Source of the DNA: Rhodopseudomonas palustris
GTDB lineage: Bacteria; Pseudomonadota; Alphaproteobacteria; Rhizobiales; Xanthobacteraceae
Assembly: GCF_003226555.1 (NCBI RefSeq)
Contig: NZ_QKQS01000023.1
Coordinates: 625,263-689,262, forward strand
Length of the DNA stretch: 64,000 nt
Direction of reading: 5' to 3'
How positions within the stretch are numbered: position 1 is the stretch's first letter; each line of letters starts with the position of its first letter. The notes under the pieces are model-generated. The model worked only from the letters and a program-made list of their open reading frames with translations. It made no database searches and was not told the origin of the DNA. A program made the position numbers and the translations under genes. This document shows positions 18,777 through 27,213 of this stretch, piece after piece.

Positions 18777-21091
18777 TTCGACTGTTTTGTAGGGCCGATG
18801 GCCAGGCAGCCTTCGGGAAGCGCATAGGCGAGTAGACGGCTGACAATCGGTCCCGTGACTGACCATGGCGCTCGTTCCACGCCGGCTTGCTCGAGTTGAC
18901 GCAACATCGTGGCGAGGTCGTTGAATCCGAAGATCGCCGAGCCGCTCGCCAGCTTGTGGGCTTGCACAGTGAGCTCTACATCGGGGCATCCGGGCTTGAT
19001 CTCGCTCAACATCGATCGAAATTCCACCCAGCTCTGCAAGAACGCATCGGCCATCTTGGTGCGTGCAGCGTCGGACAATCCGCCGAGCATGTCAGCGGGG
19101 CGAGGTGAGAGCCCATAGATGGCCTTGGACAAGGCTTCGGCATCGAGCGGCTTCTGAAGCAGGGCGGTGAACAGGCCGCGTTGCTCTGCCGATTCCCGCA
19201 CGACATCGACATTCGCACTCAGGAGAAAGAGCGGGGTGGCGCTGTATGCGGGATCACGCCGGAGGTCTTCGGCGAATTGAACACCGGTCCCGTCAGGGAG
19301 CCGATAATCGACGATGAAGATGTCATATTGGTCCGATGCCGCATCACGCAGGACATTGGCCTCCGCAAGGCTCTGCGCGTGATCGACCGCCAAGCCCGCC
19401 CGCTCCAGCATCGCGGTCGTGACCCAGGCATTGATGTCGTCGTCATCGACCAGAAGGCAGCTCAGACCAAGCTGCCTCTGTCCAAGACCAGCGCCATCGG
19501 CCGCCACTCCCGGATCGGGCAGCACGAGAGGCAGACGGATCTCGAGGACGGCGCCGTCGCGTTCCTCGATCGCATCGAGGCTTCCGCCGAGCGCGAGCGT
19601 CATTCGTTGCGCGATCGCGAGGCCGAGCCCCGAACCGGTTCGGTGCGTCACCCTCGGCCGCAGCTCGCTCGGCGGATGCTTGAGCATCTCGGCGATCTCT
19701 TCGGGCAAGCCGGGACCGTGATCAGAAACACGGAAGACGAGCGCGCCTCTATCGAGGCGAGCCCTGACCTCGACGCCGCGTCCATCATCGTAGCGTAACG
19801 CGTTCTGAATCAGATTGCCGAGAACCTGTTCGAACATCGACCAATCGAGCTGGACCTCGTCGGGCATTCCCTCCGCTCGATCCAGCCGGAGAGGAATCGC
19901 CCGCTGCCGCGCGAAAACGCTCTTCACCCGGATGACGTCATTGAGCGCCTTGCTCAAGATCACCTTCTCCGGCCGCGGCACCGGCGCCTGATGCTCGAAG
20001 CGTGAAAAATTCATGACATTGCCGAGCGTTGAATTCAGCGAACGGGCCGAGATTTCGAGCAGATCGATGAGCTCGCGCTGCTGCTGGCCGTCCGCCTCCT
20101 TCATCAGGCCCACGATGCCCAGAATGCTGTGAAGCGGGGCACGGATTTCGTGGGACATCGCCGCCAGAAACAACGACATCGTGCGCTCGGATTCGCGCGC
20201 CTTGGAAATTGCCGCCCGATGTTCTGTGACATCATGGAGCAGCAGGATCAGCGAAGCCTCCAGCTTGTTCGCCGTATCCTCCACCCGCCGCAGCCGAATA
20301 TCGAAGCATCGGCTGCCGAGGCGGGTCGGCATCCAGATGGCGTCCCACTCGTTCCCGGCGACGCCGACGATCTGATCGACGACTGCCTGCAGATCCTTGC
20401 GATGGGTTTGTAGGGCCAAGCGATAGTTCAGCCCGCCCGGCTCCGAGACGCCTGCGAACGTCTGGAGCGCCGCCTGGTTGGCGGTGATCAGCGTGCCGTT
20501 GTCGGCGACGATCAGAACAGGGCTACGCAAGCTCTCGAGCGCCGCGAAATACTGGTCGCGCTCACGCGTGAGGCGTCTCTGCGTTTCGGCGAACGCACCT
20601 TCTTTCGATTCGGTCGCTGCCCAGGGCGCGAGCATGGCGAGTTCAGCTTCGCCGAAAAAGTCGTCGAGCCTTCGGATGAATTCATCGGGTGGCGAGAGCT
20701 GCAGCGCAGCTTCGTCCTTGACCGATGCCTGGGAGAAAAGGTCCGTGAAGTGTTCGCGATAGGCTCGATGGTATATCTTGAACAGCCCATTATGCATTTC
20801 GAGCGGGATGCCGAGGTCGTGGTGAGCCTGAGCGGCTCGGCGAAGCCGGGCAAACCGGCTATCGACGCGGTAATCGTAGCGTCCGTTATGTCCGCCGCTG
20901 CGCACATGATCGGCCAGATAGGCGACCAGCCCTTCGTTGAGGCTGTCGATCGATTCGGTCCACGCTGCGCGCAGCGAACTGGCCCCGTCGGAATAGCCTC
21001 GTTCCTGGGCGAGCTTGATCGTCCTGTCGACCAATTGCTTCTGCTGACGCAACAGCAACGGGCCGGTCAACTCCGCGGGCCAAGCTATCAC
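18773..21091 (-). CDS. Soluble hybrid histidine kinase (DorS/TorS-like role)
   Basis: A hybrid sensor kinase of about 772 residues with no membrane segment. Order: an all-helical N-terminal region of about 160 residues (unrecognised sensor), a short helix, a PAS-like domain (VLIVADNGTLITANQAALQTF), HisKA with AMSHEIRAPLHSI, HATPase with NLIQNALRY, DHGPGLPEE and GSGLGLAIAQR, a receiver (LLVDDDDI, acceptor Asp in IVDYRLPDGTG), and an Hpt domain with the histidine in QAHKLASGSA. It can run a full His-Asp-His relay to its partner regulator. The GTG at 21091 has AAGGAG five bases upstream; a TTG at 21109 is the alternative start. TorS and DorS are membrane proteins, so a soluble sensor here is unusual. 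Confidence 0.85.
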   Translation of the reverse strand: MIAWPAELTGPLLLRQQKQLVDRTIKLAQERGYSDGASSLRAAWTESIDSLNEGLVAYLADHVRSGGHNGRYDYRVDSRFARLRRAAQAHHDLGIPLEMHNGLFKIYHRAYREHFTDLFSQASVKDEAALQLSPPDEFIRRLDDFFGEAELAMLAPWAATESKEGAFAETQRRLTRERDQYFAALESLRSPVLIVADNGTLITANQAALQTFAGVSEPGGLNYRLALQTHRKDLQAVVDQIVGVAGNEWDAIWMPTRLGSRCFDIRLRRVEDTANKLEASLILLLHDVTEHRAAISKARESERTMSLFLAAMSHEIRAPLHSILGIVGLMKEADGQQQRELIDLLEISARSLNSTLGNVMNFSRFEHQAPVPRPEKVILSKALNDVIRVKSVFARQRAIPLRLDRAEGMPDEVQLDWSMFEQVLGNLIQNALRYDDGRGVEVRARLDRGALVFRVSDHGPGLPEEIAEMLKHPPSELRPRVTHRTGSGLGLAIAQRMTLALGGSLDAIEERDGAVLEIRLPLVLPDPGVAADGAGLGQRQLGLSCLLVDDDDINAWVTTAMLERAGLAVDHAQSLAEANVLRDAASDQYDIFIVDYRLPDGTGVQFAEDLRRDPAYSATPLFLLSANVDVVRESAEQRGLFTALLQKPLDAEALSKAIYGLSPRPADMLGGLSDAARTKMADAFLQSWVEFRSMLSEIKPGCPDVELTVQAHKLASGSAIFGFNDLATMLRQLEQAGVERAPWSVTGPIVSRLLAYALPEGCLAIGPTKQSK

Positions 21092-21159
21092 CACTGCTCC
21101 TTCGGCCAATCGCCCTCACGCGTCCTGCGCAGGTCAACGACGCCCCTCGCCGCAGCCTG

Positions 21160-21176
21160 TTTACAAGCCATTTACA
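21160..21176. promoter_or_regulatory. Candidate response-regulator site: TTTACA direct repeat
   Basis: Two identical TTTACA hexamers start at 21160 and 21171, exactly 11 bases apart, in the divergent region between the kinase and cytochrome genes. Tandem half-sites about one helical turn apart are typical of OmpR-family binding sites, so this is a plausible operator for the regulator encoded at 18087-18776. The assignment is by pattern and position only. Confidence 0.5.
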
Positions 21177-21268
21177 TTTCCCTCACAAGCCGGCAGCCCG
21201 CCGCAGCCTTCACCCTACTAGGATAAGGCTTATCCACTGGACGCTTTCCAATGCCAGGAGGCAAGCAC

Positions 21269-22894
21269 ATGCGACTGCGGCACAAAAAACTCTATCTTCT
21301 GGCCGGGACCTGTGTGCTCCTCGGTGCGGCCGGCTTCCTGGCTTTGACCTCTCCTTGGTTGTGGTCTGCCACCCACCCGTCGCGCGAGACGATCGATCTC
21401 GCCGGCGCCGACCTCGCCAACGGCCGGAAGGTGTTCGTCGCATCGGATTGTGCGACCTGCCATATGACGCCCGGACAACAGGACGATACGAAGCTCGGCG
21501 GCGGCGGGACGCTTCAGACTCAATTCGGCGTGTTTCACATGCCCAACATCTCACCCGACCGCGAGACCGGTCTGGGTGGATGGACGCTCGCCGAGTTCGA
21601 CCGCGCATTGCGCGAGGGCGTCGGCCCGGACCGGATCTGGCCGGACGGCAAGAACCTCTATCCGGCATTCCCCTACACCTCGTATCAGAGACTGAAGGGC
21701 ACCGACGTCCGGGATTTGTTCGCGTACCTCAAGACGCTTGCGCCGATCCGCAATGTCGTCTCAGACCACGAGCTGAAATTCCCGTACAACATCCGCCGGG
21801 GCGTCGGCGCTTGGCGACTCCTGTTCCTCGACGGCGTCCGCAAGGAGGTCCCCGTCCCCGCAGGCGTCGATGTCGCGAAGTTCAGGCGCGGCGAATATCT
21901 CGTGGAAGGCCCCGGGCATTGCGCGGAATGCCATTCGCCGCGCGGCGTCATGGGCAACGTCATTGCCGACAAACGCTATTCCGGTGGCCCCGCGCCTGAC
22001 GGCGTCGATTACTTTCCGAACATCACACCCGACGAGACCGGCATCGGCTTCTGGTCGCCTGCGGCGATCGCGAACTACCTCGCCACTGGCGTGAATCCGA
22101 TCGGTCGTACAGCCGCCGGCGATATGGCCGAAGTGATCAAGAACACCTCACAGCTTCCCCGCGACGATCTGGAGGCGATGGCGCTCTACTTGAAGCACGT
22201 CCCGGCGGTCGACAAACCCGCGCCCGGCATGCCGGAGCCGAACCGCACCGACAAGGTGGTGATGCTGCAGAACGCGGTGCGAGTTGCGCCTACGCTGCCG
22301 GTGTCACCCCAGACTGCGATCGTGCAAGGCGCCGACGTGTGGGTCGCCGGTACCAAGTCCTTGTGGGTGTCGCAGAGTGGCGTCGGCAGCGCCACCCCGG
22401 AGCAGGGCAAGCTGCTCGGAGGCGCACATGGGAAGGTCGGACAACGTGTGGGCGACAAGGTGCAGCTCACTGTGAAGGGCTGGCAGATGACCGATGTGCC
22501 TTCGATCATCTACCAGAGCAAAGGCCATCGCATCATGGTGGCGGTCCTCGACAAGGACGCCGTTGCCGCCGTCGAACGCGGTACCGTCGAGAAGGATAGC
22601 GAGACCGGCCAGACTTGGGTGCCGGTTCAGATCACCTTGTGGAGCGACGACAAGAACCTCAATACCGACCGCCAGGCACTGTGGAGCTACAGCGCGACGA
22701 CGTTCCAGAAGTCGTGCTCGGCCTGCCACGTCCTGCCGCAAAAGACGCACTTCACGGCGAACCAGTGGATCGGCACGTTGAAGGCGATGAAGCGCTTCAC
22801 GTCCTTCAGTGACGATCAATACCGGCTGATCCTGGCCTACCTCCAGAACCATTCAAAGGATCTGAACGAGGCAAGCGGGGAGACCAAGCATTGA
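21269..22894 (+). CDS. Three-haem c-type cytochrome, probable electron donor to TorA
   Basis: A 541-residue exported or membrane-anchored cytochrome. An N-terminal hydrophobic segment (LYLLAGTCVLLGAAGFLAL) is followed by two class I haem domains with CATCH (about residue 65) and CAECH (about 220), resembling the cytochrome subunit of membrane-bound sugar/alcohol dehydrogenases. The C-terminal third resembles the mono-haem domain of TorC/DorC cytochromes (CSACHVLPQKTHFTANQWIGTLK, about 490). The usual NapC-type pentahaem quinol dehydrogenase is absent, so this looks like a fusion that supplies electrons to TorA. The ATG at 21269 has AGGAGG seven bases upstream. It overlaps torD by four bases. 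Confidence 0.8.
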   Translation: MRLRHKKLYLLAGTCVLLGAAGFLALTSPWLWSATHPSRETIDLAGADLANGRKVFVASDCATCHMTPGQQDDTKLGGGGTLQTQFGVFHMPNISPDRETGLGGWTLAEFDRALREGVGPDRIWPDGKNLYPAFPYTSYQRLKGTDVRDLFAYLKTLAPIRNVVSDHELKFPYNIRRGVGAWRLLFLDGVRKEVPVPAGVDVAKFRRGEYLVEGPGHCAECHSPRGVMGNVIADKRYSGGPAPDGVDYFPNITPDETGIGFWSPAAIANYLATGVNPIGRTAAGDMAEVIKNTSQLPRDDLEAMALYLKHVPAVDKPAPGMPEPNRTDKVVMLQNAVRVAPTLPVSPQTAIVQGADVWVAGTKSLWVSQSGVGSATPEQGKLLGGAHGKVGQRVGDKVQLTVKGWQMTDVPSIIYQSKGHRIMVAVLDKDAVAAVERGTVEKDSETGQTWVPVQITLWSDDKNLNTDRQALWSYSATTFQKSCSACHVLPQKTHFTANQWIGTLKAMKRFTSFSDDQYRLILAYLQNHSKDLNEASGETKH

Positions 22895-23565
22895 GCGGCG
22901 CGATGAGCTCTTTCGATCCCGACGGCGCGGATACGGTTCTGACGAGCGAGTGGCTGGCGAAGCAATTTCTCGCTCCGCCGGACGCCGAGCAGGTTCGATC
23001 CATCCGCAGCCTTCGGGGTCAGATTGCGCTCCGCGAGATTGGAGCGTCGCTGAATCAGCAGCAGGCAGCCGACACGATCTGCCAGATGCTGAACGCAGAT
23101 TCGAGTGAGAGCGTCGCCGAAACGTTGCAGCGCCGGCATGTGGCGCTGTTCGAAGGCATGTTTCGGCAGCGTTGCGTTCTTCCCTATGCGAGCGTTTGGG
23201 ACGGGACTGACCGACTGGGCGGCCCCGCCGTGACTCGGATGAAGCGCCTGATGCGCGATCTCGACATCCACCTCGACAGCGCGTGCAAGGAAATGCCCGA
23301 CCACCTCGGTATCTGCCTCGCAGTGCTCGCGGAAGCGCTGCGGCAGGAGCGCAAGGATGTCGTATCTGCGCTGCTGAGCGATCTGCGCGGGTGGGTGCCT
23401 CGCTTCAGCGAAGCCCTCATCCAAGCCGACGGACCTAATTACTGCGGAAATCTGGCACGCTTCCTCGTCCCGCTGCTCGACCGCATCGGCCAAGGCCTCT
23501 GCAGCGAGACAGGTCACGAACAGGACAATGCCAGGGACTATGAAAGGGCAGGTTATGACCAATAA
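22891..23565 (+). CDS. torD: TorD-type chaperone for molybdoenzyme maturation
   Basis: A 224-residue all-helical protein resembling TorD/DmsD chaperones, which bind the Tat signal and apo-form of TMAO/DMSO reductase in the cytoplasm before cofactor insertion. The call rests on the helical pattern (SEWLAKQFLAPPDAEQV, PYASVWDGTDRLGGPAVTRMKRLMRD, PDHLGICLAVLAEALRQE) and its place directly between the cytochrome and torA. A TTG start at 22891 sits eight bases after GGGGAG and overlaps the cytochrome stop. An ATG at 22903 is the alternative. It overlaps torA by 11 bases. Confidence 0.82.
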   Translation: MSGAMSSFDPDGADTVLTSEWLAKQFLAPPDAEQVRSIRSLRGQIALREIGASLNQQQAADTICQMLNADSSESVAETLQRRHVALFEGMFRQRCVLPYASVWDGTDRLGGPAVTRMKRLMRDLDIHLDSACKEMPDHLGICLAVLAEALRQERKDVVSALLSDLRGWVPRFSEALIQADGPNYCGNLARFLVPLLDRIGQGLCSETGHEQDNARDYERAGYDQ

Positions 23566-26026
23566 TACGCTGTCAAAGGCTGCACACAGCCTGTCTTTAT
23601 CCAAACGGGACTTTCTGAAGGGATCAGCAGCGGCGGCCCTCGGCTTGTCCGGCCTCGGCCTGTTCGGTCGCGGTGCTGAAGCGCAAGGCCAGACCCGACA
23701 GATCTTGTCCGGGTGCCATTGGGGCGTCTTCTACGGCAAGGTCGAGGACGGACGGGCCACGGCGTTCGTGCCCTGGGAAGGCGATCCGGCACCGTCGCCG
23801 CAGCTTCCCGGCGTCATGGACTCGATCTATTCGGAATCCCGCATCCGCTATCCGATGGTGCGGCGCGCCTGGCTCAAGGATGGTCCGGGCGCCGATCCGG
23901 ATGGACGCGGTAGCGGCGATTTCGTGCGGGTGAGCTGGGACAAGGCCATCGAGCTCGTCGCCGGCGAGATCACCCGGGTGCGCCAGAAGTATGGACAGCA
24001 GGCCGTCTTCGCCGGCTCCTACGGCTGGAAGAGCCCGGGCAAGATTCACAATTGCCAGACGTTGCTGCGGCGCATGCTGAATTTGACCGGCAGCTTCACC
24101 AACAGTGCCGGTGACTACTCGACCGGCGCGGCCCAGGTCATTCTGCCCTACGTCTCCGGCTCGATCGAAGTCTACGAACAGTGCACGACCTGGAAGAACC
24201 TCGCCGAGAACTGCAAGCTGATGGTGTTTTGGGGCTGCAACCCGCTCAACAACTCGCAGATTTCCTGGCAAGTCGCCGATCACGGCGCTTTCCCCGGCGT
24301 GCAGGCCCTGAAGGCCGCCGGCACCAAGGTCATTTGTATCGACCCTATCCGAACGGAAACCTGCAAGGAACTGAACGGCGAATGGATCTCCCCCCGGCCG
24401 CAGACCGACGTCGCGCTGATGCTCGGGATCGCTCACACGCTGTATGCCGAAAAGCTCCATGACGCGGAGTTCTTGTCGCGCTACGCGACCGGATTCGACA
24501 AGTTCCTGCCCTACCTGCTCGGCAAGACCGACAACACGCCGAAGACCGCCGAATGGGCCTCCAAGATCTGCGGGCTGCCCGCGGCCGAGATCCAGGAGCT
24601 TGCACGCCGTTTCGCAGCGAACAGAACAATGCTGGCGCTGGGTTACTCGACGCAGCGTCAGCATCACGGTGAGCAGATTCACTGGATGCTGATCACGCTG
24701 GCGGCGATGCTCGGACAGATCGGCCTGCCGGGAGGCGGCTACGGCTTGAGCTATCACTACGCATCGGGCGGAGCTCCGACGCACACGACGCCGATTCTTA
24801 AGGCGATCGACGATGCTTCGGGGCAGAAGGTCGAGGGGGCGGCGTGGCTCGCCCAGAGCGGCGCGGTTTCCATTCCGGTGTCGAGACTGGTCGAGACCTT
24901 GCTCAATCCCGGCAAGACGATGCAGTTCAACGGGCACGACATCAAGCTGCCGCTGATCAAGCTGGCCTATTGGGCCGGCGGCAATCCGTTTTCGCATCAG
25001 CAGGATCGCAACGAGATGCTGCGCGCTTGGCGGCAGCTCGACACCTTCATCGTCCACGACTTCCAGTGGACGGCCTCGGCGCGGCATGCAGATATCGTGC
25101 TGCCCGCGACTACCAGCTACGAGCGCAACGACATCGAGCAGGTCGGCGACTACGCCTTGAGCCACATCGTGCCGATGAAGAAGATTGTCGAGCCGATGTT
25201 CGAGTCGCGCAACGACTTCGACATCTTCGCCGCGATCGCCGCCAAGCTCGGCAAAGGCTTCGAGTTCACCAAAGGCCTCAGCGAAATGGACTGGATCCGC
25301 GGCCTCTACGAGGCCGCCAAGGTCGAAGCGCGGGCCAAGGGCATGGAAATGCCGGTGTTCGACGTGTTCTGGGACAGCAACAAACCGCTCGAATTCCCTC
25401 TCAGCCCCGAGCAGGCGAATTTCGTGCGTCACGCGGATTTCCGTGCCGATCCGCTTCTGAACGCGCTCGGCACCGCGTCGGGCAAGTTCGAGCTGTACTC
25501 AGCGGCGATCGAGAAATACGGCTACGACGATTGCCCCCCGCACGCGACCTGGATGGAGCCGATCGAACGACTCGATGGCCCGACAACGCAATACCCGCTG
25601 CACATTGCGTCGAACCATCCTCAGATGCGCTTGCATTCCCAGCTCTGCGGCACCTCGAACCGGCGCAGCTATGCGGTGGCGGGGCGCGAACCGTGCTGGA
25701 TGAATCCGCAGGACGCGGCGACGCGCGGACTGTCCGATGGCGACGTGGTCCGGGTCTTCAACGACCGCGGCCAGATTCTGGCCGGCGTGAAGATCACCGA
25801 GGACATTCGTCCCGGAGTCATCCGCATCAATGAGGGGGGCTGGTTCGACCCGGTCGATCCGCGCGAGATCGGCAGCCTGTGCCGATATGGCGACGTCAAC
25901 GCTCTGACCACAGGGATCGCGACCTCGCGACTGGCACAGGGCAACTGCGGCCAGACCGGCGTGGCGCAGGTCGAGCGCTACACCGGCCCCGTGCCGGCCG
26001 TGACGGTGTTCTCGCAACCGGCCTGA
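23555..26026 (+). CDS. torA: Periplasmic TMAO/DMSO reductase, molybdopterin-dependent
   Basis: An 823-residue enzyme of the TorA/DorA/BisC family, which reduces TMAO, DMSO or biotin sulfoxide with a bis-MGD molybdenum cofactor. The segment GDYSTGAAQ holds the Ser that ligates Mo in this family; no N-terminal [4Fe-4S] cysteines are present, as expected. Other family blocks are VFWGCNPLNNSQISWQ, WAGGNPFSHQQDRNE, HDFQWTASARHADIVLPATTSYERND and the C-terminal MGD-binding domain around HSQLCGTSNRR. The signal peptide has SKRDFLKG, a Lys-Arg instead of the normal twin Arg, then an Ala-rich core. The ATG at 23555 follows GGGCAGG. It is last in the operon. Confidence 0.93.
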   Translation: MTNNTLSKAAHSLSLSKRDFLKGSAAAALGLSGLGLFGRGAEAQGQTRQILSGCHWGVFYGKVEDGRATAFVPWEGDPAPSPQLPGVMDSIYSESRIRYPMVRRAWLKDGPGADPDGRGSGDFVRVSWDKAIELVAGEITRVRQKYGQQAVFAGSYGWKSPGKIHNCQTLLRRMLNLTGSFTNSAGDYSTGAAQVILPYVSGSIEVYEQCTTWKNLAENCKLMVFWGCNPLNNSQISWQVADHGAFPGVQALKAAGTKVICIDPIRTETCKELNGEWISPRPQTDVALMLGIAHTLYAEKLHDAEFLSRYATGFDKFLPYLLGKTDNTPKTAEWASKICGLPAAEIQELARRFAANRTMLALGYSTQRQHHGEQIHWMLITLAAMLGQIGLPGGGYGLSYHYASGGAPTHTTPILKAIDDASGQKVEGAAWLAQSGAVSIPVSRLVETLLNPGKTMQFNGHDIKLPLIKLAYWAGGNPFSHQQDRNEMLRAWRQLDTFIVHDFQWTASARHADIVLPATTSYERNDIEQVGDYALSHIVPMKKIVEPMFESRNDFDIFAAIAAKLGKGFEFTKGLSEMDWIRGLYEAAKVEARAKGMEMPVFDVFWDSNKPLEFPLSPEQANFVRHADFRADPLLNALGTASGKFELYSAAIEKYGYDDCPPHATWMEPIERLDGPTTQYPLHIASNHPQMRLHSQLCGTSNRRSYAVAGREPCWMNPQDAATRGLSDGDVVRVFNDRGQILAGVKITEDIRPGVIRINEGGWFDPVDPREIGSLCRYGDVNALTTGIATSRLAQGNCGQTGVAQVERYTGPVPAVTVFSQPA

Positions 26027-26060
26027 TACCGGCCGGTGACCGATCGGCTCGATGCAGAAA

Positions 26061-26090
26061 GCCGGGCGACCGAACATTCGATTGCCCGGC
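26061..26090 (+). terminator. Possible transcription terminator after torA
   Basis: A 7-bp GC-rich stem (GCCGGGC / GCCCGGC) with a 16-base loop begins 35 bases after the torA stop. No T-run follows, so it may be a weak or Rho-assisted terminator. Confidence 0.35.
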
Positions 26091-26170
26091 ATCTCTCCGT
26101 CGTAACCAGCGTTCGGACCGCGATGACGACCTGATCAGCTTCGCATCATCGAGCCGAATAAGTGAGACGA

Positions 26171-26350
26171 TCAGGCTGCGAGGTCGGCTTGCTGCGGCGG
26201 CGACAGCTTCGATTCGTCGATGAAATCCAGCGCGCCATTGATCTCGACCGCGCACATCCGCGCCGCGTCCCGGTTCACGAAGATCGCACGGACGACACCG
26301 CGGCGTCCGTTGTCCTTGCAGACCTCATCGCCAAGCTTGAATCGGTTCAT
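26171..26350 (-). CDS. Small conserved-looking hypothetical protein
   Basis: A 59-residue protein beginning MNRFKLGDEVCKDNGRRG. The start at 26350 has GGGAG seven bases upstream, better than an earlier start at 26368. The pattern (short basic strand, turn, FVNRDAARMCAVEINGALDFIDESKL) looks like a small beta-barrel similar in style to small SH3- or YjhX-like domains, but I do not recognise a family. Coding character is supported by the ribosome site and normal codon use. It stands alone, convergent with torA. Confidence 0.55.
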   Translation of the reverse strand: MNRFKLGDEVCKDNGRRGVVRAIFVNRDAARMCAVEINGALDFIDESKLSPPQQADLAA

Positions 26351-26923
26351 TCTCGCACTCCCGAACAAGAGCCGGTGCCACGCATCCAGCCCGACCTCCT
26401 TCCTGGCGCGGAAAAGGTTAACGAGGCATTAACCATACGGAATGAGCCAGGCCGCCAGCCAAAGTTCAGGCCGGGGGCCCATGGGCAAGTCGGACAGTGA
26501 CGAAGGCAGCCGCGACTGAACCAGCCGGCGCGTCAAACGTCATGGCTGGTGAAGGACGGAACTCGTGGGCAGCGCCAGGGGCGGAGAAGAAGGGATGCAG
26601 GCCATTTCTTCTTTGGCCGAATTTCCGGGTGTTTCTGCGGAGCACGTCCGTCACTACGCAGTCTCAAATAATAAGGCGATGGCGCCGACGTCCTCGACAA
26701 CCACAAGGCGTCTCTGCAGTGTTACGCCTGCGCCAGCGTGCTCGTCGGCCTGATCGAGATCCTTGCGGGAGGTTCTCGCCTTCTCCCGCATCGAACGCCT
26801 GTTTCCCTTTACGGCCAGAGCGCAAATATCTTGTCGCGCTCGTCGCTTGTTCGATGAGTTCTTCGACGCGGCGACTGACGCTCCGGATACCGATAATGGG
26901 CGTTGAAATCCGCCCTTCAATGA
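26351..26923. other. Non-coding stretch, possibly decayed DNA at an accessory-region edge
   Basis: No convincing intact gene is seen across about 570 bases. On the minus strand, near 26660-26740, the translation contains LVVVEDVGAIALLFE, which resembles the first strand and acidic pocket of a response-regulator receiver, but it stops at once and the upstream frame lacks conserved features. This may be the remnant of a receiver gene. The stretch marks the left edge of the accessory segment that carries the two toxin-antitoxin modules. Confidence 0.35.
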
Positions 26924-26955
26924 ACTACATGTAGTCACATATGGCTACATATGTG
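26924..26955. promoter_or_regulatory. Tandem palindromes, candidate toxin-antitoxin operator
   Basis: Two perfect palindromes lie end to end just before the antitoxin gene: ACTACATGTAGT at 26924-26935, and CACATATG-GCTA-CATATGTG at 26936-26955 (8-bp arms, 4-bp spacer). Phd/YefM-type antitoxins autorepress by binding such sites. The second palindrome covers an ATG at 26941, which argues that translation starts at the ATG at 26965 instead. Confidence 0.7.
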
Positions 26956-26964
26956 AGGCGCGAC

Positions 26965-27213
26965 ATGCTGACCATCAACCTCAGAGACGCCAAGGCCGGA
27001 TTTTCCAGCCTCGTTGATGAAGCCATCAAAGGAGAGATCGTGACCATCACCCGTCATGGTAAGCCCGTGGCGGCAATGGTTTCGGTCGAGGCGGCGGAGA
27101 TCGCGCGCAAGGCGCTCGATCGCAAACGGGCGGGCCTCGTCAGCTATCTCAGGACTTTTCCAGGCGGAGAGTTTCCACGCAACCGCAAGCCGTCGCGGGA
27201 TGTTGAGCTTTGA
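26965..27213 (+). CDS. Type II antitoxin, Phd/YefM family
   Basis: An 82-residue antitoxin. The N-terminal DNA-binding fold is typical of Phd/YefM: NLRDAKAGFSSLVDEAIKGEIVTITRHGKPVAAMVS. The C-terminal tail (rich in Arg/Lys, ending SRDVEL) would wrap the toxin. The ATG at 26965 follows a GAGG-containing sequence and lies outside the palindromic operator. Its stop overlaps the start of the PIN toxin gene by three bases, as expected for a coupled pair. It should repress its own promoter and block the toxin active site. Confidence 0.88.
   Translation: MLTINLRDAKAGFSSLVDEAIKGEIVTITRHGKPVAAMVSVEAAEIARKALDRKRAGLVSYLRTFPGGEFPRNRKPSRDVEL

Noticed and set aside
26654-26938. 94-codon minus-strand frame as a real gene
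   Set aside because: No ribosome site and no conserved length; the receiver-like piece is better explained as a remnant.
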